DNA of 12,450 nucleotides from CAZDHT01 sp964505325 (GTDB taxonomy: Bacteria; Planctomycetota; PUPC01): the NCBI GenBank assembly GCA_964505325.1, contig CAZDHT010000162.1, positions 1-12,450 of the forward strand, given 5' to 3'. Both the position numbers and the translations under genes were made by a program. A model generated the notes under the pieces. It saw only the letters and a program-made list of their open reading frames with translations. It ran no database searches and was not told where the DNA came from. Positions 6,062-12,450 of this stretch are shown here, piece after piece; the first letter of the stretch is position 1; the number at the start of each line of letters is the position of its first letter.

Positions 6062-6988
6062 TCACTCGATCTCCTCGAGTCGCTTTGCCGTCCACTCCGC
6101 TTCGGGCTTCAGCCCGTGCTTCTTGTAGAACCCGAGCAGCTCGCGGTAGCGCTTGGCGGCGTCGAAGCCGCGGTTCCACCGGAGTTTCTTCAGGCACACC
6201 GGGCACAGGTGGATGTGACGGCGGTCGCTCTCCGCCAGTGAGTTCGACCCATTCATGTTGCACTGGAAGTAGGTGCAGTGCTCGATGGAGAACGTGTGGC
6301 CGGTCTCGTGCGACAGCGTCGCCAGCGCCCGCCGCAGCACGATGGTGTCCTCGTCTTTCGGCGGCTTGTCGCCCCAGAACGAGGGATAGTAGCGGGCGAG
6401 CGACTGGACCCCGACCCGCAGCTTGAGGTATGCCTCGCCGAAGACGAAGTTCCAGCCGGGCCCGGGATAGATGTCGGCGCACGTCACGCCCATGTACACC
6501 GCCGCGTCGTCGGGCAGCTTCTTGAGGAGGATATCGCGGGTGATGCTCTTGGTCAGGTACTGTGGGCCGGTGGACAGCTTGCGGAATCCCTTCTTGGGCA
6601 ACGGCACCGCCTTGGACAGGTCGGCCTTGCACTGGAAGTAGATGGCAAGGTGCTCGCGCATCGCTTCCAGCATCTGCTTCTGTTTCTCCGTGAACGTGCC
6701 GACCGGTTGGAGGACCAGGCGGTTGCGCTTCTTCGTCAGCTTGACCGGGTCGGCCTGGACGTATTCCTCGTACGTCTGGCCGTTCTCGTGGTGCGCGGCG
6801 AGCCAGTCGTGGCCGCGCGGATACCGGAGCGGCGGGAACAGCTTCGAGGCCTTGTACGTCTTCGCGTACGCCTGCCACTTCTTCCAACGTGCCTCGAGGT
6901 CGCTCATCTTGCTTTCCGCTCCCGACCCGCAGTGCGGCGAGCACACCAGCAGCGGGGCTATCAGCAGGGCATTCATCATTCTGCGCAT
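6062..6988 (-). CDS. Archaemetzincin-family zinc metalloprotease with signal peptide
   Basis: Zinc-dependent peptidase of the archaemetzincin family, 308 residues from this start. The family motif HExxHxxGxxHCx4CxM...CxxC is almost complete: HETGHTFSIEHC, then C, then NM, and CPVC. Numbering from this start, the zinc ligands are His227, His231 and His237 with catalytic Glu228, and a second cysteine-bound zinc site uses Cys238, Cys243, Cys262 and Cys265. The usual glycine of HxxGxxH is serine here. The N-terminus (RRMMNALLIAPLLVCSPHCG) looks like an export signal, possibly a poor lipobox, so the protein probably acts outside the cytoplasm, unlike most of the family. A GTG six bases earlier overlaps the ribosome binding site, so ATG at 6988 is preferred. 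The gene starts 15 bases after the DUF4091-like gene. The substrate is unknown. Confidence 0.9.
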   Translation of the reverse strand: MRRMMNALLIAPLLVCSPHCGSGAESKMSDLEARWKKWQAYAKTYKASKLFPPLRYPRGHDWLAAHHENGQTYEEYVQADPVKLTKKRNRLVLQPVGTFTEKQKQMLEAMREHLAIYFQCKADLSKAVPLPKKGFRKLSTGPQYLTKSITRDILLKKLPDDAAVYMGVTCADIYPGPGWNFVFGEAYLKLRVGVQSLARYYPSFWGDKPPKDEDTIVLRRALATLSHETGHTFSIEHCTYFQCNMNGSNSLAESDRRHIHLCPVCLKKLRWNRGFDAAKRYRELLGFYKKHGLKPEAEWTAKRLEEIE

Positions 6989-6993
6989 GGTCA

Positions 6994-6999
6994 CTTCCC
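6994..6999 (-). promoter_or_regulatory. Ribosome binding site deciding the archaemetzincin start
   Basis: GGGAAG on the minus strand ends five bases before ATG at 6986-6988. It shares a base with the alternative GTG at 6992-6994, which therefore cannot use it. This selects the ATG. Confidence 0.5.
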
Positions 7000-7003
7000 G
7001 ATC

Positions 7004-9706
7004 TCAGTCCTGGCGTCTTGTCGGTTGGCCGGCCAGGCTTCCCGCCACTTCCGCGGCCAGCCGGTACAGGTCGGCGGACTGTTTCCGCCAGCCTTCGCCG
7101 AGCGCCGCGCGCCGGGGCGAGTAGTTCGAGTGCAGCGTGCGACAGTTCTGCCGTCGCGCATCGAGCAGCGCCCGACATCGCTTGGCCAGGTCGCCCGAAA
7201 TCCGCCCCTTGACGAGCGCCAGCTCGACGAACATGCGGGCCTCCGCTTCCTGGATCCCCTCGCGCATCGCCTCGAACTTGATGCCGGCGACCGGGCCGTC
7301 CTTGCCCGGGAGCGCCAGAGAGCACAGGTTGGGCCGGCGTTGCTGCACGGTGGACGTCGGCCACCGGTTGAACAGGTTCCTGTCACGGTTGCGCCGCCCG
7401 CGGGCGGGCCAGTAATCGATGCACATGCGGCCGCCGCCCTTGTCGCCGAGCAGCAGGGCGCGTTCGGCCAGCGTGCGCACGACCATCGGCGGTTGCAGCG
7501 CATCGCGGACCCGCTGGCTCATCACGATCAGCATCCCGCGGGGGTGCGGCGTCCACCAGTTGGTCCCCCGCCGGCCCGGCTTCGCGCCCGGCGGCCGGAG
7601 CGTGTGCGGCACGTACAGGTACTCCATGTACTTGACGTGGGTCATGTGCGAAGCGCGGTTGTGCGCGCCGTAGTGCCACCCGACGCCCGGCAGCATCTCG
7701 GCGAAGTGCCGGATGATGTCCTTGCGGATGCCCTGGTCCGCACAGATGCCCAGCACCAGCTTGTCCGCCAGGCCCTGCTTCCTCAGCCGCGTCACCACCG
7801 CGTCGAGCACCGGCTGGAGCTGCTTCTTCGACTCCGCCGTGCAATACCCGGCCAGTTGCATCGGCCAGCGCTCGCCCGTCTGGGGATCGAGCTGCGTCAC
7901 GAACTTCGGCCGGTCCGGCTTGACCAGGCCCCAGTCCGCCGGCGCGTGCAGCACCTGTACCGACACGACCCGGGGCTTGCAGTACTTCAACGCCAACTCC
8001 ATGTAGCGGTCGTACACGCTGAAATCGTGCTTGAAACTGCCGTCGCGCTGCTTGATCCAGTAGACCATCGCCTCGTCGTTGCCGAACTGCGTCCGCGTCA
8101 GCACGTGCAACACGACCAGGTTGTTGCCGAGCTGGCCCATCAGCCGGAGGGACTTCTCGACGAGCGCCCAGTGCTTCTCCGACCACATCGGGACCTTGTA
8201 GAACGCGGCAAGCGTCTCGGGCGACTGGAAGAGGCCGATGAAGACGCGGAAGTCCCGCGGGTCGGGGAGCGTCCAGCCGATCACCTCGACCTCGACGGGC
8301 ACGACCGTCTTCGGCATTCCGGCCGCCGAAATGGTCAGCGTGCCCGTGTACTTGCCGGCGGCCGCGTCTTTAGGGATGTGCACGGTGATCCACACGGGCA
8401 GGACAGCGGCCGGCGTCGCCTTGGCCGGCAGACCCAGCCGCGCCCGCGCGGCGGCGTCGGTCTCGAACGTCGTCGGCTCCACCTTCGCCGGCGGGTCCGG
8501 CTCCAAGACGGCGAACGCCGGAATCTTCTTCCATCGGTAGTGCCGCATCGAGAGGCCCGCCTTGCTCCCGTACACGCCGAACGTGGACGGCGCGCCGTAG
8601 CGTATCTCGACGTTCGCGGCGGGGATGGCGCCGGCGCCGCTGGCGGCGCGAAGGTCGCTCGCCACGGCCCGGATGCCTTCGATTGTCACCGTCGAGCCGA
8701 GCACGACCTGGTCGGAGTAGTATCCGTTCCGCGCGCCGATCAGACGCACCGGCCGAAGCGGCTCGTTGGGGTCGCCGTACACCGGCACCGAGAACATCCG
8801 GTGCGGGTCCTCGTTCCACACCTGGGACCCGGCCGGCCGCGAGACGTTGGGCCGGATGCCGCCGCCCTCCGCGGCCAGCCGCACGGCCCGCAGGCCGACG
8901 TGATGCCAGCCGGTCCGCGCCCGGCCGCCGTAGCTCCACTTCAACGCCGGCGGGCGGAAATCGCTGCCGTGGACCTCGATGGCGAGGACGTTGGCCCCCT
9001 TGCGGAGCGCGGCCACCGGCAGCTCGACCGGCCCCAGCGTCCGGCTCCGCTTCGCGACACGCTCGGGCAGCTCCTTCTCGCCGGCGGCGACCGCCCGCGT
9101 GATCGAGTAAGAGGACGACGGAATCAGCTTGCCGTTCGCGCCGACGTACGTCTCCTTCGGATACAGCGCCCCCGGCGTCGACGGCGTCAGCTTGCCCGCG
9201 GGCAGATGGGCGCGGCAGACCTCGCGGCCGTTGAGGTACACCACCACGCCGCCGCGATAGGTCAGCGAGAGCGTCAGCCGCTTGACCGCGGCCGGGTCGT
9301 CAACGGCGAACTTGCCGCGCACGCACAGCGTCCCGTTCGGGATCCTCGGCGTGTGCGCCATGTACGGGTTGTTGTGCAGCGCGACGCCGGGGAACGGGCC
9401 GGGCGAGCGGGGCCACGTTGCGTCGTCGAACTCCGGCCGCGCCCAGTCCGCAGGCGGCGGCGGGGTGCTCAGCTTCTGGTATTCGCCGAACGGCTTTGGC
9501 GCGTCGGCCTTGGGGTCCGTTTCCTTCAGCGCTTCGAGGGCGATCACCGAGTCGCGCCAGGTGACGTGCGCCCGCCAGTAGCTCCCGCTGCCCAGGATCG
9601 TCCGCCCGGCCTCCGCGCCCCGGGCGGAGGCGAACGTGGACAGGACGACCAGGCCCAACGTGAACGAAGTGATTCCCCGAAGATGCCGAACGGTGCTCCT
9701 CTTCAT
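7004..9706 (-). CDS. Secreted DUF4091-like glycoside-hydrolase-type protein
   Basis: Large exported protein, 900 residues. Residues 1-33 form a signal peptide (basic start, hydrophobic core, cut likely after ASARGAEA). Residues about 85-250 look like a galactose-binding jelly-roll domain, with WARPEFDDATWPR, VVVYLNGREVCRAHLPAG (154-171) and ANVLAIEVHGSDF. A beta-sandwich with LPVWITVHIPKDAAAGKYTGTLTI (436-459) precedes the catalytic-type barrel, as in DUF4091 proteins. The barrel covers about 480-800, with FRVFIGLFQSPE, VLGICADQG and NWWTPHPRGMLIVMSQR. The segment KFEAMREGIQEAEARMF (810-826) is the usual C-terminal helix signature. The catalytic residues and substrate cannot be assigned. The ATG has AAAGGG upstream and lies 12 bases after the ATPase stop. 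The family is common in polysaccharide-degrading Planctomycetota; the assignment here rests on layout rather than a search. Confidence 0.72.
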   Translation of the reverse strand: MKRSTVRHLRGITSFTLGLVVLSTFASARGAEAGRTILGSGSYWRAHVTWRDSVIALEALKETDPKADAPKPFGEYQKLSTPPPPADWARPEFDDATWPRSPGPFPGVALHNNPYMAHTPRIPNGTLCVRGKFAVDDPAAVKRLTLSLTYRGGVVVYLNGREVCRAHLPAGKLTPSTPGALYPKETYVGANGKLIPSSSYSITRAVAAGEKELPERVAKRSRTLGPVELPVAALRKGANVLAIEVHGSDFRPPALKWSYGGRARTGWHHVGLRAVRLAAEGGGIRPNVSRPAGSQVWNEDPHRMFSVPVYGDPNEPLRPVRLIGARNGYYSDQVVLGSTVTIEGIRAVASDLRAASGAGAIPAANVEIRYGAPSTFGVYGSKAGLSMRHYRWKKIPAFAVLEPDPPAKVEPTTFETDAAARARLGLPAKATPAAVLPVWITVHIPKDAAAGKYTGTLTISAAGMPKTVVPVEVEVIGWTLPDPRDFRVFIGLFQSPETLAAFYKVPMWSEKHWALVEKSLRLMGQLGNNLVVLHVLTRTQFGNDEAMVYWIKQRDGSFKHDFSVYDRYMELALKYCKPRVVSVQVLHAPADWGLVKPDRPKFVTQLDPQTGERWPMQLAGYCTAESKKQLQPVLDAVVTRLRKQGLADKLVLGICADQGIRKDIIRHFAEMLPGVGWHYGAHNRASHMTHVKYMEYLYVPHTLRPPGAKPGRRGTNWWTPHPRGMLIVMSQRVRDALQPPMVVRTLAERALLLGDKGGGRMCIDYWPARGRRNRDRNLFNRWPTSTVQQRRPNLCSLALPGKDGPVAGIKFEAMREGIQEAEARMFVELALVKGRISGDLAKRCRALLDARRQNCRTLHSNYSPRRAALGEGWRKQSADLYRLAAEVAGSLAGQPTRRQD

Positions 9707-9718
9707 CGATGCCCTTTC

Positions 9719-10309
9719 TCAGCGTGCGTCCGTCGCCGGTGCCGTTGCCGAATACATATCATACAGTTCGCGGAGGGCATCGCGCAGGTTCCCTTGGTGT
9801 TTTTCGAAGAGCCGATGCGGCAGTTCGCCGAGTCCCGCGCCGTCGCCGAGGATTTGAACGACGATGTCGTCGAGCAGTTCGGGCGTGGTACGGCATTCGA
9901 TCAGGGTCGGCAGCAGGCCCGACCGGTGCGAGGTGACGATCAGCCCCGCGGCCCCCCTGGTTCGCCGCTTGAACCGCGCCCACGCCAAGCGCCCCATCAG
10001 ATCCGCGCCGTCGAACAGAATCACGTCGTTCGCCCCGAGGCGTGCGAAGAACTCCCCGCGCTCTGTCGGCCCGAGGGTTCTCTTCCGGTCGTTCAGGAAC
10101 AGGCTCCGGGTCGTGAAGCCGAGCTTGGCGAGTCTTGGCGCCAGGTCTTCGAGCAGCGTCGTCTTGCCCGAGCCGTCCGGCCCCACGATCGCCGCGCGAT
10201 AGTCGAGCTCTCTCAGGCGCCGCATTACCTCGCCCCACGTCCCGTCCAGCAGGCGATAGCGGACCTGATGAACGCGCTCCGTTCTAAAGGGGTTGTCCCG
10301 CGCTCTCAT
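9719..10309 (-). CDS. P-loop ATPase, AAA-like, unassigned family
   Basis: Soluble ATPase of 196 residues. Walker A is GPDGSGKTT (43-51) and Walker B is DVILFDGAD (95-103). A polar strand LIVTSHRSG (123-131) resembles a sensor-1 segment. The C-terminal ELPHRLFEKHQGNLRDALRELYDMY (162-186) resembles an AAA lid, with Gly-Asn-Leu-Arg as in Orc/Cdc6 and STAND proteins. There is no membrane segment or signal. The frame stays open far upstream to 10669, but that part is serine- and arginine-rich and overlies the previous gene, so the start is placed at ATG 10307-10309. The ribosome binding site is weak and the first 26 bases overlap the end of the arrestin-like gene, implying coupled translation. It may energise or regulate the two upstream products. 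The precise role is unknown. Confidence 0.75.
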   Translation of the reverse strand: MRARDNPFRTERVHQVRYRLLDGTWGEVMRRLRELDYRAAIVGPDGSGKTTLLEDLAPRLAKLGFTTRSLFLNDRKRTLGPTERGEFFARLGANDVILFDGADLMGRLAWARFKRRTRGAAGLIVTSHRSGLLPTLIECRTTPELLDDIVVQILGDGAGLGELPHRLFEKHQGNLRDALRELYDMYSATAPATDAR

Positions 10310-10694
10310 CGGTGATCTCGATCTCTTCGCCCTTGTGCAGGAAGACCTCGTGGCCGGACGGCGACACGACGATCTCGAGCCGCTCGGTCTCTTCGGACGG
10401 CAAGACGACAAGCTCAAGCGCCCAGAGGAGCGAGATGAGCTTTCCGGAGAACGAGTACGGCCCCTCGGGCGCGGTGAAGCGGAACTCGCGCTGCTCGCGG
10501 CGCGGCGGGTCGTCGAAGCGGACGCTGTCGACCAGCTCCACATCCTGCGTGCCCTTGCCCTCGGTGTACCAGAACAGTCGGACCTCGACGGCTTTCGCGG
10601 ACTCGTCGAGAATCCACAGCACCTTGCCGGCGATCTCCGCACCGGGCCGGAACGCCGTGCGGTTCTCATAGGTTCCGATCTTCAGCGTGCTCAT
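10284..10694 (-). CDS. Small arrestin-like beta-sandwich protein, unknown function
   Basis: Soluble protein of 136 residues with an almost all-beta pattern. The order of blocks (FRPGAEIAGKVLWILDESA, VEVRLFWYTEGKGTQDVELVD, EFRFTAPEGPYSFSGKLISL, LWALELVVLPS, ERLEIVVSP) is typical of an arrestin or Spo0M/Vps26-like N-terminal sandwich: a GxxVxGxV opening, then a polar-hydrophobic alternation, then FxxPxxxxxSF. The same order appears in the C-terminal domain of the preceding membrane protein, so the two may be paralogous modules. Its ATG overlaps the stop of that gene by four bases (ATGA), and its own end overlaps the ATPase start by 26 bases. Location is probably cytoplasmic, since no signal or membrane helix is visible. 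The fold call is from pattern only, and the function is unknown. Confidence 0.7.
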   Translation of the reverse strand: MSTLKIGTYENRTAFRPGAEIAGKVLWILDESAKAVEVRLFWYTEGKGTQDVELVDSVRFDDPPRREQREFRFTAPEGPYSFSGKLISLLWALELVVLPSEETERLEIVVSPSGHEVFLHKGEEIEITDESAGQPL

Positions 10695-12394
10695 TGCCGT
10701 GTGTCCTTGGGCAGGACGGTGAACGGAAACTCGTCGCTGACGTCGGGCCAGAAGCGGATGCTGCCCTTCACGCGCAGGCACCACACGATCTTGTTGTTGC
10801 GCGCCGCGAACGAGTGCATCGTGTCCGGGGGCACGGTGAACGTGGTGTCGCCGGTGAGCATCTCCCGCGGATCGGACAGTTCCGCCAGGGTCAGTTGGGC
10901 GAACGTGCGCCGGTCGGTGTACGTGTTGGTGCCGCGCTGATACGTCGCCTCTTCGCGGGCCTCGAGGGTGATTGCCAGCTTCTCGATGCGCTCGGTGCGG
11001 CCGCTCACGTCCCAGCGAAGCTCGACACCGCTGCCCAGGGGCGCGGCGTTCGTGCTCACCGTGAGCCTCGGCCGCGGGTTGAAGCAGGCGAGCAACTGAT
11101 AGATCACGGCGCCGATCAGAACGACGCCGATCGCCGCGAAGATCAGGATGAACCAAACGAACTCGATGAGCAGCACGGCGAGCACGATACCGTTCCACAC
11201 CGCCGCCACAATCGCGATGATGACCAGCTTCATCACCGGCGATGTCTTCGGCTCGAGCAGCACAGGGCCGGTGGCGGATGGGGCCTGCGGCATGCCGGCG
11301 GGCGGTGCCACCGGCTTCGCTTGCATGGCCGGCCGCGGGAGCGCCAGCACGCGCCGTCTCACGATGCTGCGCAGGGTGAAGAACCCGCCGATGCCGCCCA
11401 CCAGAGCGAAGACCACCGGGATGAGCCCCAGCCACATCGCCGACGTGAACTCGCGATCCAGCACCGCCTCGTACGGGTCGCCGGGGTTGACGAAGCACAC
11501 GGTCTGCCGCTCTTGCAGCAGCTGGTCCGCCACCGCCTTCTTCCCGCTGTAGCCGCTCGACGACCCGCTGCCGAAGCTGTACCAGCTCGACTTGTAGTCC
11601 TCGCCGTGGTACGTGTACTCGAAGAGCACCTCGATGCTGTACGTCGTGCTGTCCTCGCCGGCGTGCTCGCCGACCCACGCGTCCTTCACCCTGCACGGGG
11701 TCTCCGCCCAGCCCTTCGCGTCCTGAATCCGCTGCCACGGGCGAATGAATGCGAAGTAGGTGGCCACGACCCCGACCACGAAGAAGACGGCGAAGAACAC
11801 GAGCAGCCATCGTGTGACGCCGCCTTTCTTCGCCTTCGCCGAGATCGACTCCGGCGCCCGGGAGCCGTCGGGCCGCTTCTTCCGCGGCCGCCACAGGGCG
11901 TACAGGATGCCGCCGCCCACCGCGATGAACGGGATCGGGAACAGCAGCATGAAGCCCTTCCACGCCGTCTCGTGCGCCAGCACCGCGCGCGTCGGGTCCG
12001 ACGGGTCCACGTAGCACGTCGCCTCCGTGTTTCTCGCGTAATGATGTGCCGCCCGCAACGCCTCGCTGTAGTCGTCGGTGCCGCGGTAGTCCCGCATGTA
12101 CACGTCGCAGATGTGCCGCCGGCCGGCGACGTCGTACTCGTAGCGAACCTCGAGGCGGTAGGGGTAATCCGTACGGGTCTTCTCGCCGACGGTGGCGGAC
12201 AGGATGCGGCAGGGCGCTTCCTTCCATTCATAGGTATCGGCGGTCTGGCCGAGGTCGCCCAGCATCACCACCAGAACGGCGATCCCCGCGCCCACGAACA
12301 CCAGGGCGAAGATGGTCATGAAGATCTTCGCGCCCACGCCCATCTCGCGGAAGCTCGTGTAGTGCCGTCGCCCGACCCTGATGTTGAGCGCCAC
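10691..12394 (-). CDS. Membrane protein with two DUF3592 domains and C-terminal beta-sandwich
   Basis: Integral membrane protein, 567 residues, six predicted helices (about 24-45, 145-167, 195-217, 318-341, 388-410, 413-435). Two extramembrane domains, 57-145 and 229-315, are clear repeats of each other and match DUF3592. Each opens with W-x-E-x-PCR, then VGE, an EVRYEYDVAG or EVLFEYTYHG strand, a tyrosine-rich loop, and ends in CYVDPSDPTRAVL or CFVNPGDPYEAVL before the next helix. A proline-alanine linker (353-378) leads to the last helices and a C-terminal domain (440-562) with an arrestin-like beta pattern ending in FPFTVLP. The start is GTG, touching the previous stop (TAGGTG), with AGAAGG upstream. 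It heads a tight group with the arrestin-like and ATPase genes. DUF3592 has no established function; this could be a sensor or scaffold. Confidence 0.85.
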   Translation of the reverse strand: MALNIRVGRRHYTSFREMGVGAKIFMTIFALVFVGAGIAVLVVMLGDLGQTADTYEWKEAPCRILSATVGEKTRTDYPYRLEVRYEYDVAGRRHICDVYMRDYRGTDDYSEALRAAHHYARNTEATCYVDPSDPTRAVLAHETAWKGFMLLFPIPFIAVGGGILYALWRPRKKRPDGSRAPESISAKAKKGGVTRWLLVFFAVFFVVGVVATYFAFIRPWQRIQDAKGWAETPCRVKDAWVGEHAGEDSTTYSIEVLFEYTYHGEDYKSSWYSFGSGSSSGYSGKKAVADQLLQERQTVCFVNPGDPYEAVLDREFTSAMWLGLIPVVFALVGGIGGFFTLRSIVRRRVLALPRPAMQAKPVAPPAGMPQAPSATGPVLLEPKTSPVMKLVIIAIVAAVWNGIVLAVLLIEFVWFILIFAAIGVVLIGAVIYQLLACFNPRPRLTVSTNAAPLGSGVELRWDVSGRTERIEKLAITLEAREEATYQRGTNTYTDRRTFAQLTLAELSDPREMLTGDTTFTVPPDTMHSFAARNNKIVWCLRVKGSIRFWPDVSDEFPFTVLPKDTRQ

Positions 12395-12450
12395 CTATTT
12401 CGCCTTCTTGATGATCGCGTCGCGGATGTGCTCGGGGCGGAAGAGAAGCC
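12395..12450 (-). CDS. C-terminal end of a gene entering from the right edge
   Basis: The last 17 codons and TAG stop of a minus-strand gene, ending in LFRPEHIRDAIIKKAK. The stop directly abuts the GTG start of the DUF3592 gene, and its final codons supply the ribosome binding site for it, which shows that the operon begins outside the window. The helical, basic end is not enough to name a family. Confidence 0.55.
   Translation of the reverse strand, partial: LLFRPEHIRDAIIKKAK

Noticed and set aside
6278..10315. A very long open frame (1345 codons) on the plus strand
   Set aside because: It lies opposite the DUF4091-like, archaemetzincin and ATPase genes, has a repetitive Arg/Val/Leu/His composition without domains, and is a result of high GC at third positions of the real minus-strand genes.
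10310..10669. Upstream extension of the ATPase to 316 residues
   Set aside because: The extra 120 residues are Ser/Arg-rich shadow sequence over the arrestin-like gene. The ATG at 10307-10309 gives a normal protein.
10284..12227. A 647-codon minus-strand frame read as one protein
   Set aside because: Only its last 136 codons are the real arrestin-like gene. The rest is out of frame with the DUF3592 gene and has a shadow composition.
1..12450. CRISPR arrays, insertion sequences, transposases or integrases
   Set aside because: No regularly spaced repeats, no terminal inverted repeats and no transposase or recombinase motifs were seen on either strand.

Overview
The window is GC-rich, densely packed and mostly coded on the minus strand. 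The gene content suggests a member of the Planctomycetota or a neighbouring uncultured lineage: a regulatory PTS without a sugar permease, a secreted DUF4091-like glycosidase-type protein, an archaemetzincin, a methyltransferase-type member of the URO-D family and a tandem DUF3592 protein. No rRNA or other phylogenetic marker is present, so the assignment is an inference.

Left end (1-491): a possible 38-residue gene on the plus strand, then about 260 bases without a gene. After that, on the minus strand, lies the 5' half of a tRNA-Leu(CAA). Its promoter is intact, but the sequence stops resembling a tRNA inside the anticodon stem.

PTS operon (492-3395, minus): hpf, ptsN-like IIA, HPr and Enzyme I are joined by touching or overlapping ends behind one strong sigma70-type promoter (TTGACA-16-TATACT). 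The order resembles the proteobacterial hpf-ptsN-npr cluster, with Enzyme I added. No IIB or IIC is seen, so it is probably a regulatory phosphorelay linked to ribosome hibernation. pilT (3669-4850, plus) diverges from it behind its own promoter and ends close to the next, convergent operon.

Right-hand operon (4884-12450, minus, entering from the right edge): a partial gene; a six-helix membrane protein with two DUF3592 domains and a C-terminal beta-sandwich; a small arrestin-like soluble protein; a P-loop/AAA-like ATPase; a secreted 900-residue DUF4091-like protein; a secreted-looking archaemetzincin; and a URO-D/MtaA-like protein. Gaps are 15 bases or less, or overlaps, except before the last gene, where a 9-bp tandem repeat occupies the 44-base gap. 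The first three complete genes (DUF3592/arrestin-like, arrestin-like, ATPase) are the most likely undescribed unit. The last three fit an extracellular degradation or C1 role, but the sequence does not prove a shared pathway.
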